Shown here: one piece after another, positions 1-8,075 of the stretch
Layout of the letters: each line of letters begins with the position of its first letter
How positions within the stretch are numbered: the stretch's first letter is position 1
From: Psychrosphaera sp. F3M07
GTDB lineage: Bacteria > Pseudomonadota > Gammaproteobacteria > Enterobacterales > Alteromonadaceae
Direction: 5' to 3'
DNA length: 64,000 nucleotides
Assembly (NCBI RefSeq): GCF_018860345.1
Contig: NZ_JAHKPJ010000011.1
Coordinates: 186,001-250,000, forward strand
Program-made: the position numbers and the translations under genes
The notes under the pieces: model-generated
The model's database searches: none
The model's input: the letters and a program-made list of their open reading frames with translations, nothing else
What the model was told of the DNA's origin: nothing

Positions 1-53
1 TATCACATCTCGGTATGTTAGTTATTAGCTCCTTGTCCTAATAGGAATTGTTT

Positions 54-1673
54 ATGCGTTTAAAATTAAAAATGGTCATCCTTACATCCGTTATCGCAAT
101 TTCGTATGTCGTGATTGCTTTTGTTGGATTACATTCATTAAAGATAGCAAGTGAGTCAGATAACTTTGCTCGCATAGAACAACTCTTTAAAAGTGCTTAT
201 TCCACCATTACTCAACTTGAAAATTTAGTAGAGAAAGGTGAATTGGAAGAAGCAAAAGCAAAATCCATTGCTACCTTAATTTTACAACAAAACAAATATC
301 ACGACTCTGAGTACGTTTACGTTACTGACGAACAACTAAACTTTGTTGCTGCCCCTCATGATCCTCAATTACACGGCACTAGCTTTAATGACTTTAAAGA
401 TTCAAATGGTAAGAGTATTGGTAAAATCGTATCTGACGTTACACAAAGAACCCCTGGTAAAATGGTGACTTACAATTGGACATCCGAACGCGATGGTGAA
501 GTGGTTGGGTTGACTTCTGTTGCACAAAAAACAGAAAAATGGGGTTGGTATATAGGGACTGGTATTAGTTTTAAAGAAACCAATGAAAGATATTGGGATA
601 CGGCTCAATGGTTATTAGTACTGGCACTGATTATTATAACTTGTATCTCCATCGCCATTTTTCAGTTTGGCAGAAAGTTAACCGCTGAGTTAGGTGCAGA
701 AGTATCTGAGGTTGTAGATATTGTTAGTAAGATCTCAAAAGGAAATTTAACGGACAATAAACTTGAGTTTCACGCGGAGCCTAACAGTATATTAGGGTCA
801 CTGTCCTATATGAGAAACGCATTAAGGGAAGTGGTTAGTAATATGCAATCTGTGTCACTTTCTTTAGCTGAACAGGTAAAAGATTCGGAACAACAGTCCA
901 TAGAATTAGATCAACTAACTTCTACCTTAGATAACGAAACCCATTTAACAGCAGAGGCCATTAAAGATATTGCTCACGGTGCGGAAATCTCTAGTGTTGA
1001 TATTACTGAAACGGCGGAGATGTTACACGTTGCACAAACCAATGGTGAAAGTGCCAATAAGTTAACTGAGATCTCAACCCACACCATAGGAAAACTGGAA
1101 AGCCAGATAGAATCAACGGGGGCGTCGGTAAAACAATTAGCGGAAGAAGTTGAGTCTATTGAAAGCGTATTAACCGTTATTCAAGGTGTGGCAGAACAAA
1201 CCAATTTATTAGCGCTAAATGCAGCTATAGAAGCAGCAAGAGCCGGTGATCAAGGGCGCGGGTTTGCAGTTGTAGCCGATGAAGTAAGACAACTGGCTAA
1301 GCGCACTCAAGAAAGCACTAAAGAAATTCACGATATGATTGAGAAGTTACAAGCTGCAGCTTCTGAAGCAATCAAAACGGTTGAACAAAGTATGCTAACC
1401 AGTGCTGAAAGCGTGGATCAAGCAAAACAAACCTCAAGCGCCATCACGGAGTTATTAAACATTATTTCTGATATTGCGGCTAAGAGTAATTCTATTGATG
1501 AGTCGTCTAAGTCACAATTTGCTTCAGCAAATGGTGCGACAGACAAATTGGCTTTAATAGCCGAAATGAGTCAAAAAACCACAGATGTAGCCCGTTTAGC
1601 TCATGAAAAATCAAACTTAATTGGTGTCTCATCAAATCAACTTAAAGAACAAACTGATAAGTTTATCCTTTAA
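54..1673 (+). CDS. Methyl-accepting chemotaxis protein with single-Cache sensor
   Basis: Inner-membrane chemoreceptor that should pass a periplasmic ligand signal to CheA/CheW. A first membrane helix covers about residues 5-27. A periplasmic sCache_2-like region follows to about 180, with the typical segment [17 protein letters not shown] and the family's GWYIGTGI ending. A second membrane helix lies near 188-205, then a HAMP-like stretch and a long coiled-coil signalling domain. Its conserved hairpin tip includes [18 protein letters not shown]. Length is normal for the family. An upstream in-frame TTG at 48 is possible, but AGGAA at 43-47 is correctly spaced for the ATG at 54. No che genes are nearby, so it is an orphan receptor. 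The ligand is unknown; small organic acids are usual for this sensor type. Confidence 0.93.
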   Translation: MRLKLKMVILTSVIAISYVVIAFVGLHSLKIASESDNFARIEQLFKSAYSTITQLENLVEKGELEEAKAKSIATLILQQNKYHDSEYVYVTDEQLNFVAAPHDPQLHGTSFNDFKDSNGKSIGKIVSDVTQRTPGKMVTYNWTSERDGEVVGLTSVAQKTEKWGWYIGTGISFKETNERYWDTAQWLLVLALIIITCISIAIFQFGRKLTAELGAEVSEVVDIVSKISKGNLTDNKLEFHAEPNSILGSLSYMRNALREVVSNMQSVSLSLAEQVKDSEQQSIELDQLTSTLDNETHLTAEAIKDIAHGAEISSVDITETAEMLHVAQTNGESANKLTEISTHTIGKLESQIESTGASVKQLAEEVESIESVLTVIQGVAEQTNLLALNAAIEAARAGDQGRGFAVVADEVRQLAKRTQESTKEIHDMIEKLQAAASEAIKTVEQSMLTSAESVDQAKQTSSAITELLNIISDIAAKSNSIDESSKSQFASANGATDKLALIAEMSQKTTDVARLAHEKSNLIGVSSNQLKEQTDKFIL

Positions 1674-1708
1674 ATTAGCACTTTAAATTAGCCCATTTAC
1701 TTTCAAAC

Positions 1709-1738
1709 AAAAAACGCATCTAAATAGATGCGTTTTTG
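1709..1738. terminator. Bidirectional intrinsic terminator
   Basis: Perfect hairpin with arms CGCATCTA and TAGATGCG, flanked by an A-run on the left and a T-run on the right, so it can work on both strands. It separates the chemoreceptor gene from the convergent lipoprotein gene. Confidence 0.85.
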
Positions 1739-1776
1739 TTACTAATGACCAAAGTTAACGACTTGCGTTATTTGCG

Positions 1777-2688
1777 TTACTTTTTGTTAATTGAGATGCT
1801 GCCAAGCCTGATATATGTTTCTATAAAAAGCTCATCAACGTCTTTAATATCAATACCGTTACTATCCATGTTTTTAGCTAAACTCTCCAAGGTTTTTCCA
1901 CTTGGTGTTTCGGCCATCAATATAAACCCTAATATGGGTTGGTCAATAATATCAGCCAATGGCGCGGCGGTACCTTGCCAGTCTTTCTCCCAATAAGTGT
2001 TCAAATCTGTGTTAGTTAATTCAAGCTCCAACCAAGCGCCATCAGGTAAGTTTGGTAATAACTCAACCAACTTTTTTCCATTCACTGTCATGGTTTTATG
2101 ATCAGAATGATTGTGTCCATAAAACACTAACTTTAAAGTCATGTTTTGGTTAAGCAGTTTATCAACTAAGATTTGATCAACCCTTGTCTGGCTAGGTAAT
2201 TGCCTTTGCAATATGCTTGTTAGTGATGAAACCTGTGGGGTAAAACTAAGTGGACGGTCTATTTGAAAACGCATTTTAAATGAATCTAAATTACCATAGG
2301 TGAGTTGTAGATCCGACAAGTCCATTTCAATGCCATTGGCATGTTGACGTTTATTATGAATTACCTTTTTGACTAAGATGATGTCTTGGTTAATACATGT
2401 TTTTTTATTAAATTTACTGGGACTAACTGGCAAAAGTGTATATTTTTCGTTTTCTGTTTCCGGGTTAAAAAAGCGTAATCTCGAAAACTCGTTTGGATAG
2501 CGACTAATGTGATGCCAATAACTCAATCCGTTAAGGGTTAAGTTATTACTCTGGTCTTCTGCTGTACATGAGCTAACCACCTTTAAATTTTGATTAATCA
2601 AAGGCGCACTGCAACTAACAAAAGTGGTCGTTATCAATACTACACTCATCAGGCTAACAAGTGCCAATTGATAACGACGGATTAACAC
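1777..2688 (-). CDS. Putative exported lipoprotein of unknown family
   Basis: I do not recognise this 303-residue protein. It begins with a positively charged, strongly hydrophobic leader (about residues 3-25) ending in FVSCS. Cys26 could be lipidated, but Phe at -3 makes this a weak lipobox. The rest looks like a beta-rich extracytoplasmic domain with no catalytic motif that I can name. The start is GTG, supported by AAAGGG nine bases upstream. The gene begins one base after the stop of the CBM9-like gene, so it is the last gene of the GPH carrier/GH94-gluconokinase/CBM9 operon. By context it may bind or present the sugar handled by that operon. That is inference only. Confidence 0.75.
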   Translation of the reverse strand: MLIRRYQLALVSLMSVVLITTTFVSCSAPLINQNLKVVSSCTAEDQSNNLTLNGLSYWHHISRYPNEFSRLRFFNPETENEKYTLLPVSPSKFNKKTCINQDIILVKKVIHNKRQHANGIEMDLSDLQLTYGNLDSFKMRFQIDRPLSFTPQVSSLTSILQRQLPSQTRVDQILVDKLLNQNMTLKLVFYGHNHSDHKTMTVNGKKLVELLPNLPDGAWLELELTNTDLNTYWEKDWQGTAAPLADIIDQPILGFILMAETPSGKTLESLAKNMDSNGIDIKDVDELFIETYIRLGSISINKK

Positions 2689-2689
2689 T

Positions 2690-3478
2690 TTAGTTACCCT
2701 TTAAGGTTAAAGTAGAAAATACACTGGCATCAATATAACCGAGGTTTTTATCACCATTTACTGCTTGTATGGTGGTAGATCCCATAAAATGTTCTCTTTG
2801 TTTGCTGCCATCGTTATCACAATAGGCCAGCATAAATCCCATCTCTTTGTTGGCTTGTAGGCTGACAGGTTTAGCACTTATGTCATCAACCTTAAAGCTG
2901 TCGTCAAATATTTTAATCGCCACTTCCCAAGTTATTTTTGTATGGTCGTTGGCATCTCTTGTCCAACGACTCTCTATATGATCATTTAACAAAATAAACG
3001 GTTCTGAATTTGTGGCGGTTTGCTCACCGATATCAACAGCCTGATTATCCAGCGCAATATGATATGCAAAAGCATTAAAATTAAACTGGTGATTTCCGCC
3101 GGATTTATCTTCATCGATGAATATCTCTAAACAGTCATCATCCCAATATAAGTTTAAAGGATTTGGATATTGATCGAATAAAACATCATCAACAATTTCA
3201 GCAAGTAAATATAACTGGCCTTGATCCCAAGCTAACTTAAAACGACCGCTAAAATCATCTGGTGTTGGCACATTGCCAATCATGTCATGATCCATTGGAT
3301 ACCAAGTGGCTTGTGCCCAAACAGTTTCATCCGCCTTGCCATCAATAGTGATTGGATTGTTAGTATGTAGCGCGACAAAGCTTTCTCTTTCGTCATTAGC
3401 AACGGCCGTACTGATAAACGCACTGGCAAACATACAAGCTAAAACATGTTTTTTGAGTGACTTGGTATATTTAGTCAT
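2690..3478 (-). CDS. Secreted CBM9-like carbohydrate-binding protein
   Basis: Exported protein made of one family 9 carbohydrate-binding (DOMON-like) module. The start of the module, ITIDGKADETVWAQA, and the later YWDDDCLEIFIDED segment are typical of CBM9, a family known to bind reducing ends of glucans in xylanases. The chosen ATG at 3478 gives a clear signal peptide ending in STAVA-ND and has AGGAA eight bases upstream. A longer frame reaches 3508 but would bury the signal peptide. The start overlaps the stop of the GH94-gluconokinase gene by 8 bp, which indicates translational coupling. No catalytic domain is attached, so it may act as a free or membrane-associated binding protein in the periplasm. 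Ligand unknown. Confidence 0.82.
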   Translation of the reverse strand: MTKYTKSLKKHVLACMFASAFISTAVANDERESFVALHTNNPITIDGKADETVWAQATWYPMDHDMIGNVPTPDDFSGRFKLAWDQGQLYLLAEIVDDVLFDQYPNPLNLYWDDDCLEIFIDEDKSGGNHQFNFNAFAYHIALDNQAVDIGEQTATNSEPFILLNDHIESRWTRDANDHTKITWEVAIKIFDDSFKVDDISAKPVSLQANKEMGFMLAYCDNDGSKQREHFMGSTTIQAVNGDKNLGYIDASVFSTLTLKGN

Positions 3479-6380
3479 TTGATATTTCCTGATTAATTTG
3501 TCTGACAATGTCTTCTAATGATTTATCTGCATTAATACTTATGACGCCTTCATTCTCACTTGGCAATTCAAGTGCATCAAATTGTGAAGACAGTAAATTA
3601 GGATCAAAGAAGTGATTTTCTCTTTGCGCAAGACGCGTCGCAATTGTATTTTCTGACACGTTTAAATGAACAATCGTTAATTCAAAACCAAGTTGGGTAA
3701 ATAACTGTCTGTGTTGTTTCTTCAAACCAGAATAAGCTAATACGCATGACTGACGATTATCTAACAACATAGTTAAAAACTGCATAATTCGCGCTAACCA
3801 AGGTTTTCTGTCTTCATCATTAAGCGGTGTACCACTGGCCATTTTTTGCTTGGCATCCATGTCATGAAAATTGTCGGCATCGATAAACACGTGATTTTGA
3901 TCTTTTGCTAAACGTTCGCCAACCGCCGTTTTACCACAACCACTTACGCCCATCACTATGGTTAATTTAGGTAAACTTAGCTTTTGAGTTGGCAATAACA
4001 CTTCAACCTTATAATTGTGTCCAGCTTGCAGGTTAGATAATTTATTATCTTTAAATACAAAGCCATTCATTGTGGTTACTTGTTGTTTGACGATATCAGA
4101 CTTAATAATATCCAGTTCAATATTTGCCCCTCTAAATTGGCGCTGCACTTTTAAGCTGGGCCAGTGAGAAGGTAATTGAGGCTGAATTAACAAATCATCT
4201 CCACTACCTTTTAATCCGCACAATCCTTCCACGACACTTCGTAAATACCAAGCAACAGTACCGGTATTAAACAAGTGACTTGAACGTCCCGCATGGTGAG
4301 GATGCTGGTAATAAGCACCGCGATAATAGTTAGGTACAAATACCGGTAGTTGCCCTTGGGCCTTGGCACTTTTCTGGTTAGGCAACATGCGTTTTAATAC
4401 ATCAAAGGCCAAATCGTTTTTGCCTTTGCTATAAAGTGCAAAACCATAAAACATAGCGGCATGGTTATACACAGAGCCATTTTCTGATACACCAGCTGAT
4501 TTTTGAGTGACTCGACCAATATCTTCGCGCATTTGAGTATAACTCGGCGCTAACATGGTCACGCCATATGGCGTCGCCAGTTGCTCGAATATTTGTTTAT
4601 TGATCAGTTCATATTGTTGCCTTGTTGCAGCATTACTTAACATAGCCCAGCTTTGTGGGTTTAAGAATATACGCCCCTCGTTGTCGGTTTTTGTGCCAAA
4701 TAGATTGCCATCATCGGTAATACCACGGGCAAACCAATCGCCATTCCAACAATATTTGTTGACTTGTAAGTTAAGCAAATCGGCGGCAGCCATAAATTCC
4801 TGCATTTGTGTTTTGCATTCATTTTGCTCATTAACAGATAAATAGGTTTCACACACATAAACCCAGCATTTGATGGCATAGGCACTGGCTAAAGATAACC
4901 AAGCTGATACACCTTTGCCTTTATACCCCACCATATTCATGGGATCGCACCAATCGCCCTGCTCTATGTAACTCAAGCCTCTTTCGTCGGTGGCATCTAA
5001 TAACCATTCCATGGCTTTATCTAAATGTGTTTTAACTGTGTTGATTTCTGCACTGTCTGAATAACCAATTGTTTCTTGTAGAATACTTATGTCATTGGTT
5101 TCATCTAAATAAGCTTGCAGACATATAGATAACCATACGCAATGATCGGTATGAGGTACTTGATTGATGTATTTAAGCTGTGCGTCTTCACTTAACAAAA
5201 TGCCATCAGGCATAGCGCCAGAAAACTTTTGTTGTGACAAGGCCAATAACAGACGTTCTCTGGTCACGGCAGGTGCAATGTAAATCATGCCCATTGCATC
5301 TTGCAAAAAGTTACGCGTTTGTGGGTCCGTGCTTAATCTGTTTACATCACCATGATAAAACACTTGTCTTGGTAACCAATGGTTAACGTATTGATCAAAG
5401 TCTGAGTCTGGTGATGTAATTGAAATACTGCCTTTACCCTGATGAATATAGGCTGAATATTCTTGTTTCTTTTGGCTAAATTGCGCCTTACTCGCTAACA
5501 ATTCGGCTTTAACCTGTTTGATCTCATCTAGATTATTTGCAGGACCAAAAATGATATTCAACTGCTGTTTTTCATTTGGCACTAATATCTTTTTAAATTG
5601 CTGCACACCAACGGGGGTTTCATAACACGCCGTCTTATTTTCTAAACTAGGCTGTTGCAACATGGACGGATTATGCATACCGCCTTCGCCCCTGAAGGTT
5701 AATAAATTACAACACCATGAATCCGGAGTTTGATCCGCTATCATATAGGTTAAGTCTTTTAACGCTTGGTTGTTAAAATAGTCCTCTACTTTTTGATAAG
5801 GCGTTACAGACGTAGCAACTATGCCTAACAACTCAGGGTCAAAGGTGGCTGATTGATTCATCCAAGACATATAACCAATGGAGAAACACGGATAAATAGA
5901 AATGTGTATGTTTTGTTTATTATTGTTAACGATGTCAACTGACCATAACTCCACCACCTTATCTTGAGTCAAGGACAAAGTAATAGTGAACTCAATGTTC
6001 CACTTGTGTATTACCCATTTAACATCACTGGTACCAGCAGAAAAACTAAATGAGTCTAGTTCAATTCGCATTGGTTCGTATGGGGCAGAAAATAACTCAC
6101 CGGTTTCTTCATTTTTGATATAGAAAAAACGGCCCGGGTGATCCGCATAATACGGTTGTTCTGGTTGAATAAAGGTTTTTGCTTCTAAGTTTGGCGCATA
6201 CGAATACTTAGCAGGCTCAGGTTGCATAAATTGTGCGGTCATATAACCGCGACAATTTATTTGAGCAACCATTTGTGAATTCCACAAAAAGCTTGTGGCA
6301 TTCGGCATTGTTAATGGGCTGTCTAATTGAATACGCGCTTGCCCGTTTTGTAACTCGTTATTAAATGTATTGCTTGCCAT
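3471..6380 (-). CDS. GH94 phosphorylase-gluconokinase fusion (putative aldobionate phosphorylase)
   Basis: A 969-residue two-enzyme polypeptide. Residues 1 to about 800 form a full-length GH94 phosphorylase: TRNFLQDAMG near 355, GDWCDPMN at 475-482 where the general-acid Asp is expected, GSVYNHAAMF near 635 and NTGTVAWYLR near 705. Residues 801-969 form a complete GntK-type gluconokinase: Walker A GVSGCGKT at 811-818, KMASGTPLNDEDRKPWL and HFFDPNLLSSQFDALELP. The kinase part has no plausible start of its own, so this is a real fusion. GH94 includes cellobionic acid phosphorylase, which yields glucose 1-phosphate and gluconate; gluconokinase would turn the latter into 6-phosphogluconate. I therefore infer a substrate of the beta-glucosyl-gluconate type. 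No signal peptide, so cytoplasmic. It starts 4 bp after the GPH carrier's stop. Substrate linkage cannot be read from sequence. Confidence 0.9.
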   Translation of the reverse strand: MASNTFNNELQNGQARIQLDSPLTMPNATSFLWNSQMVAQINCRGYMTAQFMQPEPAKYSYAPNLEAKTFIQPEQPYYADHPGRFFYIKNEETGELFSAPYEPMRIELDSFSFSAGTSDVKWVIHKWNIEFTITLSLTQDKVVELWSVDIVNNNKQNIHISIYPCFSIGYMSWMNQSATFDPELLGIVATSVTPYQKVEDYFNNQALKDLTYMIADQTPDSWCCNLLTFRGEGGMHNPSMLQQPSLENKTACYETPVGVQQFKKILVPNEKQQLNIIFGPANNLDEIKQVKAELLASKAQFSQKKQEYSAYIHQGKGSISITSPDSDFDQYVNHWLPRQVFYHGDVNRLSTDPQTRNFLQDAMGMIYIAPAVTRERLLLALSQQKFSGAMPDGILLSEDAQLKYINQVPHTDHCVWLSICLQAYLDETNDISILQETIGYSDSAEINTVKTHLDKAMEWLLDATDERGLSYIEQGDWCDPMNMVGYKGKGVSAWLSLASAYAIKCWVYVCETYLSVNEQNECKTQMQEFMAAADLLNLQVNKYCWNGDWFARGITDDGNLFGTKTDNEGRIFLNPQSWAMLSNAATRQQYELINKQIFEQLATPYGVTMLAPSYTQMREDIGRVTQKSAGVSENGSVYNHAAMFYGFALYSKGKNDLAFDVLKRMLPNQKSAKAQGQLPVFVPNYYRGAYYQHPHHAGRSSHLFNTGTVAWYLRSVVEGLCGLKGSGDDLLIQPQLPSHWPSLKVQRQFRGANIELDIIKSDIVKQQVTTMNGFVFKDNKLSNLQAGHNYKVEVLLPTQKLSLPKLTIVMGVSGCGKTAVGERLAKDQNHVFIDADNFHDMDAKQKMASGTPLNDEDRKPWLARIMQFLTMLLDNRQSCVLAYSGLKKQHRQLFTQLGFELTIVHLNVSENTIATRLAQRENHFFDPNLLSSQFDALELPSENEGVISINADKSLEDIVRQINQEISND

Positions 6381-6384
6381 TGTC

Positions 6385-7770
6385 TTATTTTACCGCGTCT
6401 GCTTGATAGTTACTTTTTAGTTTTAATTCAGCTTGTAATTGTTCTAAGGTTTTTTGACCGAGTGGGTAAAACCAAATACACACCACAGCTAACACCGCAA
6501 ACACCGCTGGTATTAATGTCATTAACAGCACGATGCCCATTTCGGATGCTGAATTTTGTACTTGGTTTGCCACATAACCTAATGATCCTAACAACCAGCC
6601 CATTAACCCACCGGCGATAGCCCCACCCAGTTTTTGCGCAAATGCTGCGGCGGAAAATACCATTGCAGTGGCGCGTCGACCATTTTTCCACTCTGAATAG
6701 TCCGCGGTATCAGCGTACATAGAGAATACTAATGGTGATTTAGGGCCTAAACATAAGCCAATTAATATCTGCACGGTAAAAATTAAAGGGATGTTTTCTT
6801 TTGGTACAAAGAAAAATAAAGCGGATAAAATAGCCACTAAGGACATTAATATAAGTAACAGTTTCTTTTTATCGACAAACTTAACTAATAAAGGGGTAAT
6901 CGCGGCACCACACATTAAACTCAACATATAGGCCATAGAAAAAGAACCGATTAAATCTTCTCTTCCAACAAAGTATTTAAAGTAAAATGTGCCAGAACTA
7001 CCTCTTAAGGTAATTGTTAACATAATAATTAAGGCAAGACTGAATAGAATTAACCAAGGTTTGTTTTTGGTTAAATCTTTAATGTCTTGTAATACTGGTG
7101 TTTTTTGTTCTGCAGGTGGAGAAATACGTTCTTTAGTGGTTAAGAAAGTAATGAAAAATAACCCAGCTGCAACCACACCATAAAGTGCCATGGTTAATTG
7201 CCAACCAAGTATTTCATTACCATTGCCTAAATACGCAACTAAATCAGGGGTTAAATACGCAACTAAAGTACCGCCAGAAAATGCGCCAATAAAGCGAAAG
7301 CTGGTTAATGTTGTGCGTTGGTTTGAGTCAGATGTGATAACCCCCATTAAGGCTCCGTAAGGGACATTAATAAAGGTATACGCTAACATCATGAAGATAT
7401 AAGTGGCGTACGCCCAGACTAATTTGCCTGATTCGCCCACATCGGGCACGGTAAAGGTTAATACCCCAGCGGCGACGATTGGAATAATGCCCCACAACAA
7501 ATAAGGTCGGAACTTGCCGTATTTCGTTGAGGTCCTATCCGCCATTGCCCCCATTAATGGATCTGAAAACGCATCGATTAATCGAGTGACCAACATCATA
7601 GTCCCAACCGCTGTTGCTGATAAGCCAAATACGTCGGTATAAAAAATAAATAGGAATACATCAAATACGCGCCAATAAAAATTAGAGGCGACATCTCCAC
7701 AGGCATAACCTACCTTTTCTTTTAAAGACAATGCATTCGATTGTTTAATAGTTGAACGATTCGTTTCCAT
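6385..7770 (-). CDS. GPH-family sugar:cation symporter
   Basis: Twelve-helix inner-membrane carrier of the glycoside-pentoside-hexuronide (MelB-like) family. It has the family's N-terminal KEKVGYACGDVASNFYW, the YTDVFGLSATAVG segment, and the loop DRTSTKYGKFRPYLLWG after helix 2. Length (461 residues) is usual. The ATG has AAGAG nearby. It is the first gene of an operon with the GH94-gluconokinase fusion 4 bp downstream, so it probably brings in the disaccharide that the fusion phosphorolyses. A perfect LacI-type operator lies 46 bp upstream of the start. Substrate is inferred from context. Confidence 0.92.
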   Translation of the reverse strand: METNRSTIKQSNALSLKEKVGYACGDVASNFYWRVFDVFLFIFYTDVFGLSATAVGTMMLVTRLIDAFSDPLMGAMADRTSTKYGKFRPYLLWGIIPIVAAGVLTFTVPDVGESGKLVWAYATYIFMMLAYTFINVPYGALMGVITSDSNQRTTLTSFRFIGAFSGGTLVAYLTPDLVAYLGNGNEILGWQLTMALYGVVAAGLFFITFLTTKERISPPAEQKTPVLQDIKDLTKNKPWLILFSLALIIMLTITLRGSSGTFYFKYFVGREDLIGSFSMAYMLSLMCGAAITPLLVKFVDKKKLLLILMSLVAILSALFFFVPKENIPLIFTVQILIGLCLGPKSPLVFSMYADTADYSEWKNGRRATAMVFSAAAFAQKLGGAIAGGLMGWLLGSLGYVANQVQNSASEMGIVLLMTLIPAVFAVLAVVCIWFYPLGQKTLEQLQAELKLKSNYQADAVK

Positions 7771-7815
7771 AACAAACTCTTATTAGTATTATTTGCCAAC
7801 TATTCAATCACCTTA

Positions 7816-7829
7816 TGTAAGCGCTTACA
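7816..7829. promoter_or_regulatory. LacI-type operator, perfect palindrome
   Basis: TGTAAGCGCTTACA, a perfect 14-bp inverted repeat with the central CG typical of LacI-family sites. It lies ahead of the GPH carrier/GH94-gluconokinase operon (minus strand). Confidence 0.8.
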
Positions 7830-7935
7830 AATTATTTTTTTGTAATGAAGTACTTTTTTTAACCTATAGCCCAGAGATAGCAGCCTACCGAGCTTTATAG
7901 AGTGTTAACTCTACAAAAACATTGTAATTTTACCC

Positions 7936-7964
7936 TTGACGACAATTATATTTTGCATTACTTT
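7936..7964 (+). promoter_or_regulatory. Sigma-70 promoter of the TonB receptor
   Basis: TTGACG at 7936-7941 and TACTTT at 7959-7964 are separated by 17 bp. A LacI-type operator starts 6 bp after the -10 box, so a bound repressor would cover the transcription start. Confidence 0.6.
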
Positions 7965-7969
7965 ATGAA

Positions 7970-7983
7970 TGTAAGCGCTTTCA
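7970..7983. promoter_or_regulatory. LacI-type operator, promoter-proximal
   Basis: TGTAAGCGCTTTCA, one mismatch from the palindrome at 7816, placed over the expected start of TonB receptor transcription. Confidence 0.78.
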
Positions 7984-8004
7984 GAAGATCTTAACCCCGT
8001 CCAA

Positions 8005-8018
8005 TGTAAGCGCTTTCA
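8005..8018. promoter_or_regulatory. LacI-type operator, second copy
   Basis: TGTAAGCGCTTTCA, identical to the site at 7970 and 35 bp from it, in the leader of the TonB receptor gene. Confidence 0.75.
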
Positions 8019-8075
8019 GTGAAAACTAATATAAAATATAAAATCACAACATCAACAGGAAAGTGCGAGAATAAT

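Noticed and set aside
1736-1996. Plus-strand frame of 86 codons opposite the lipoprotein gene
   Set aside because: It starts in the terminator's T-run and lies antisense to a better supported gene.
4555-4845. Antisense frame of 96 codons within the GH94 region
   Set aside because: It is a shadow of a highly conserved coding region without its own start signals.
8019-8075. Nineteen extra residues on the TonB receptor from GTG 8019
   Set aside because: They would precede the signal peptide and start directly at an operator; ATG 8076 has a ribosome-binding site.
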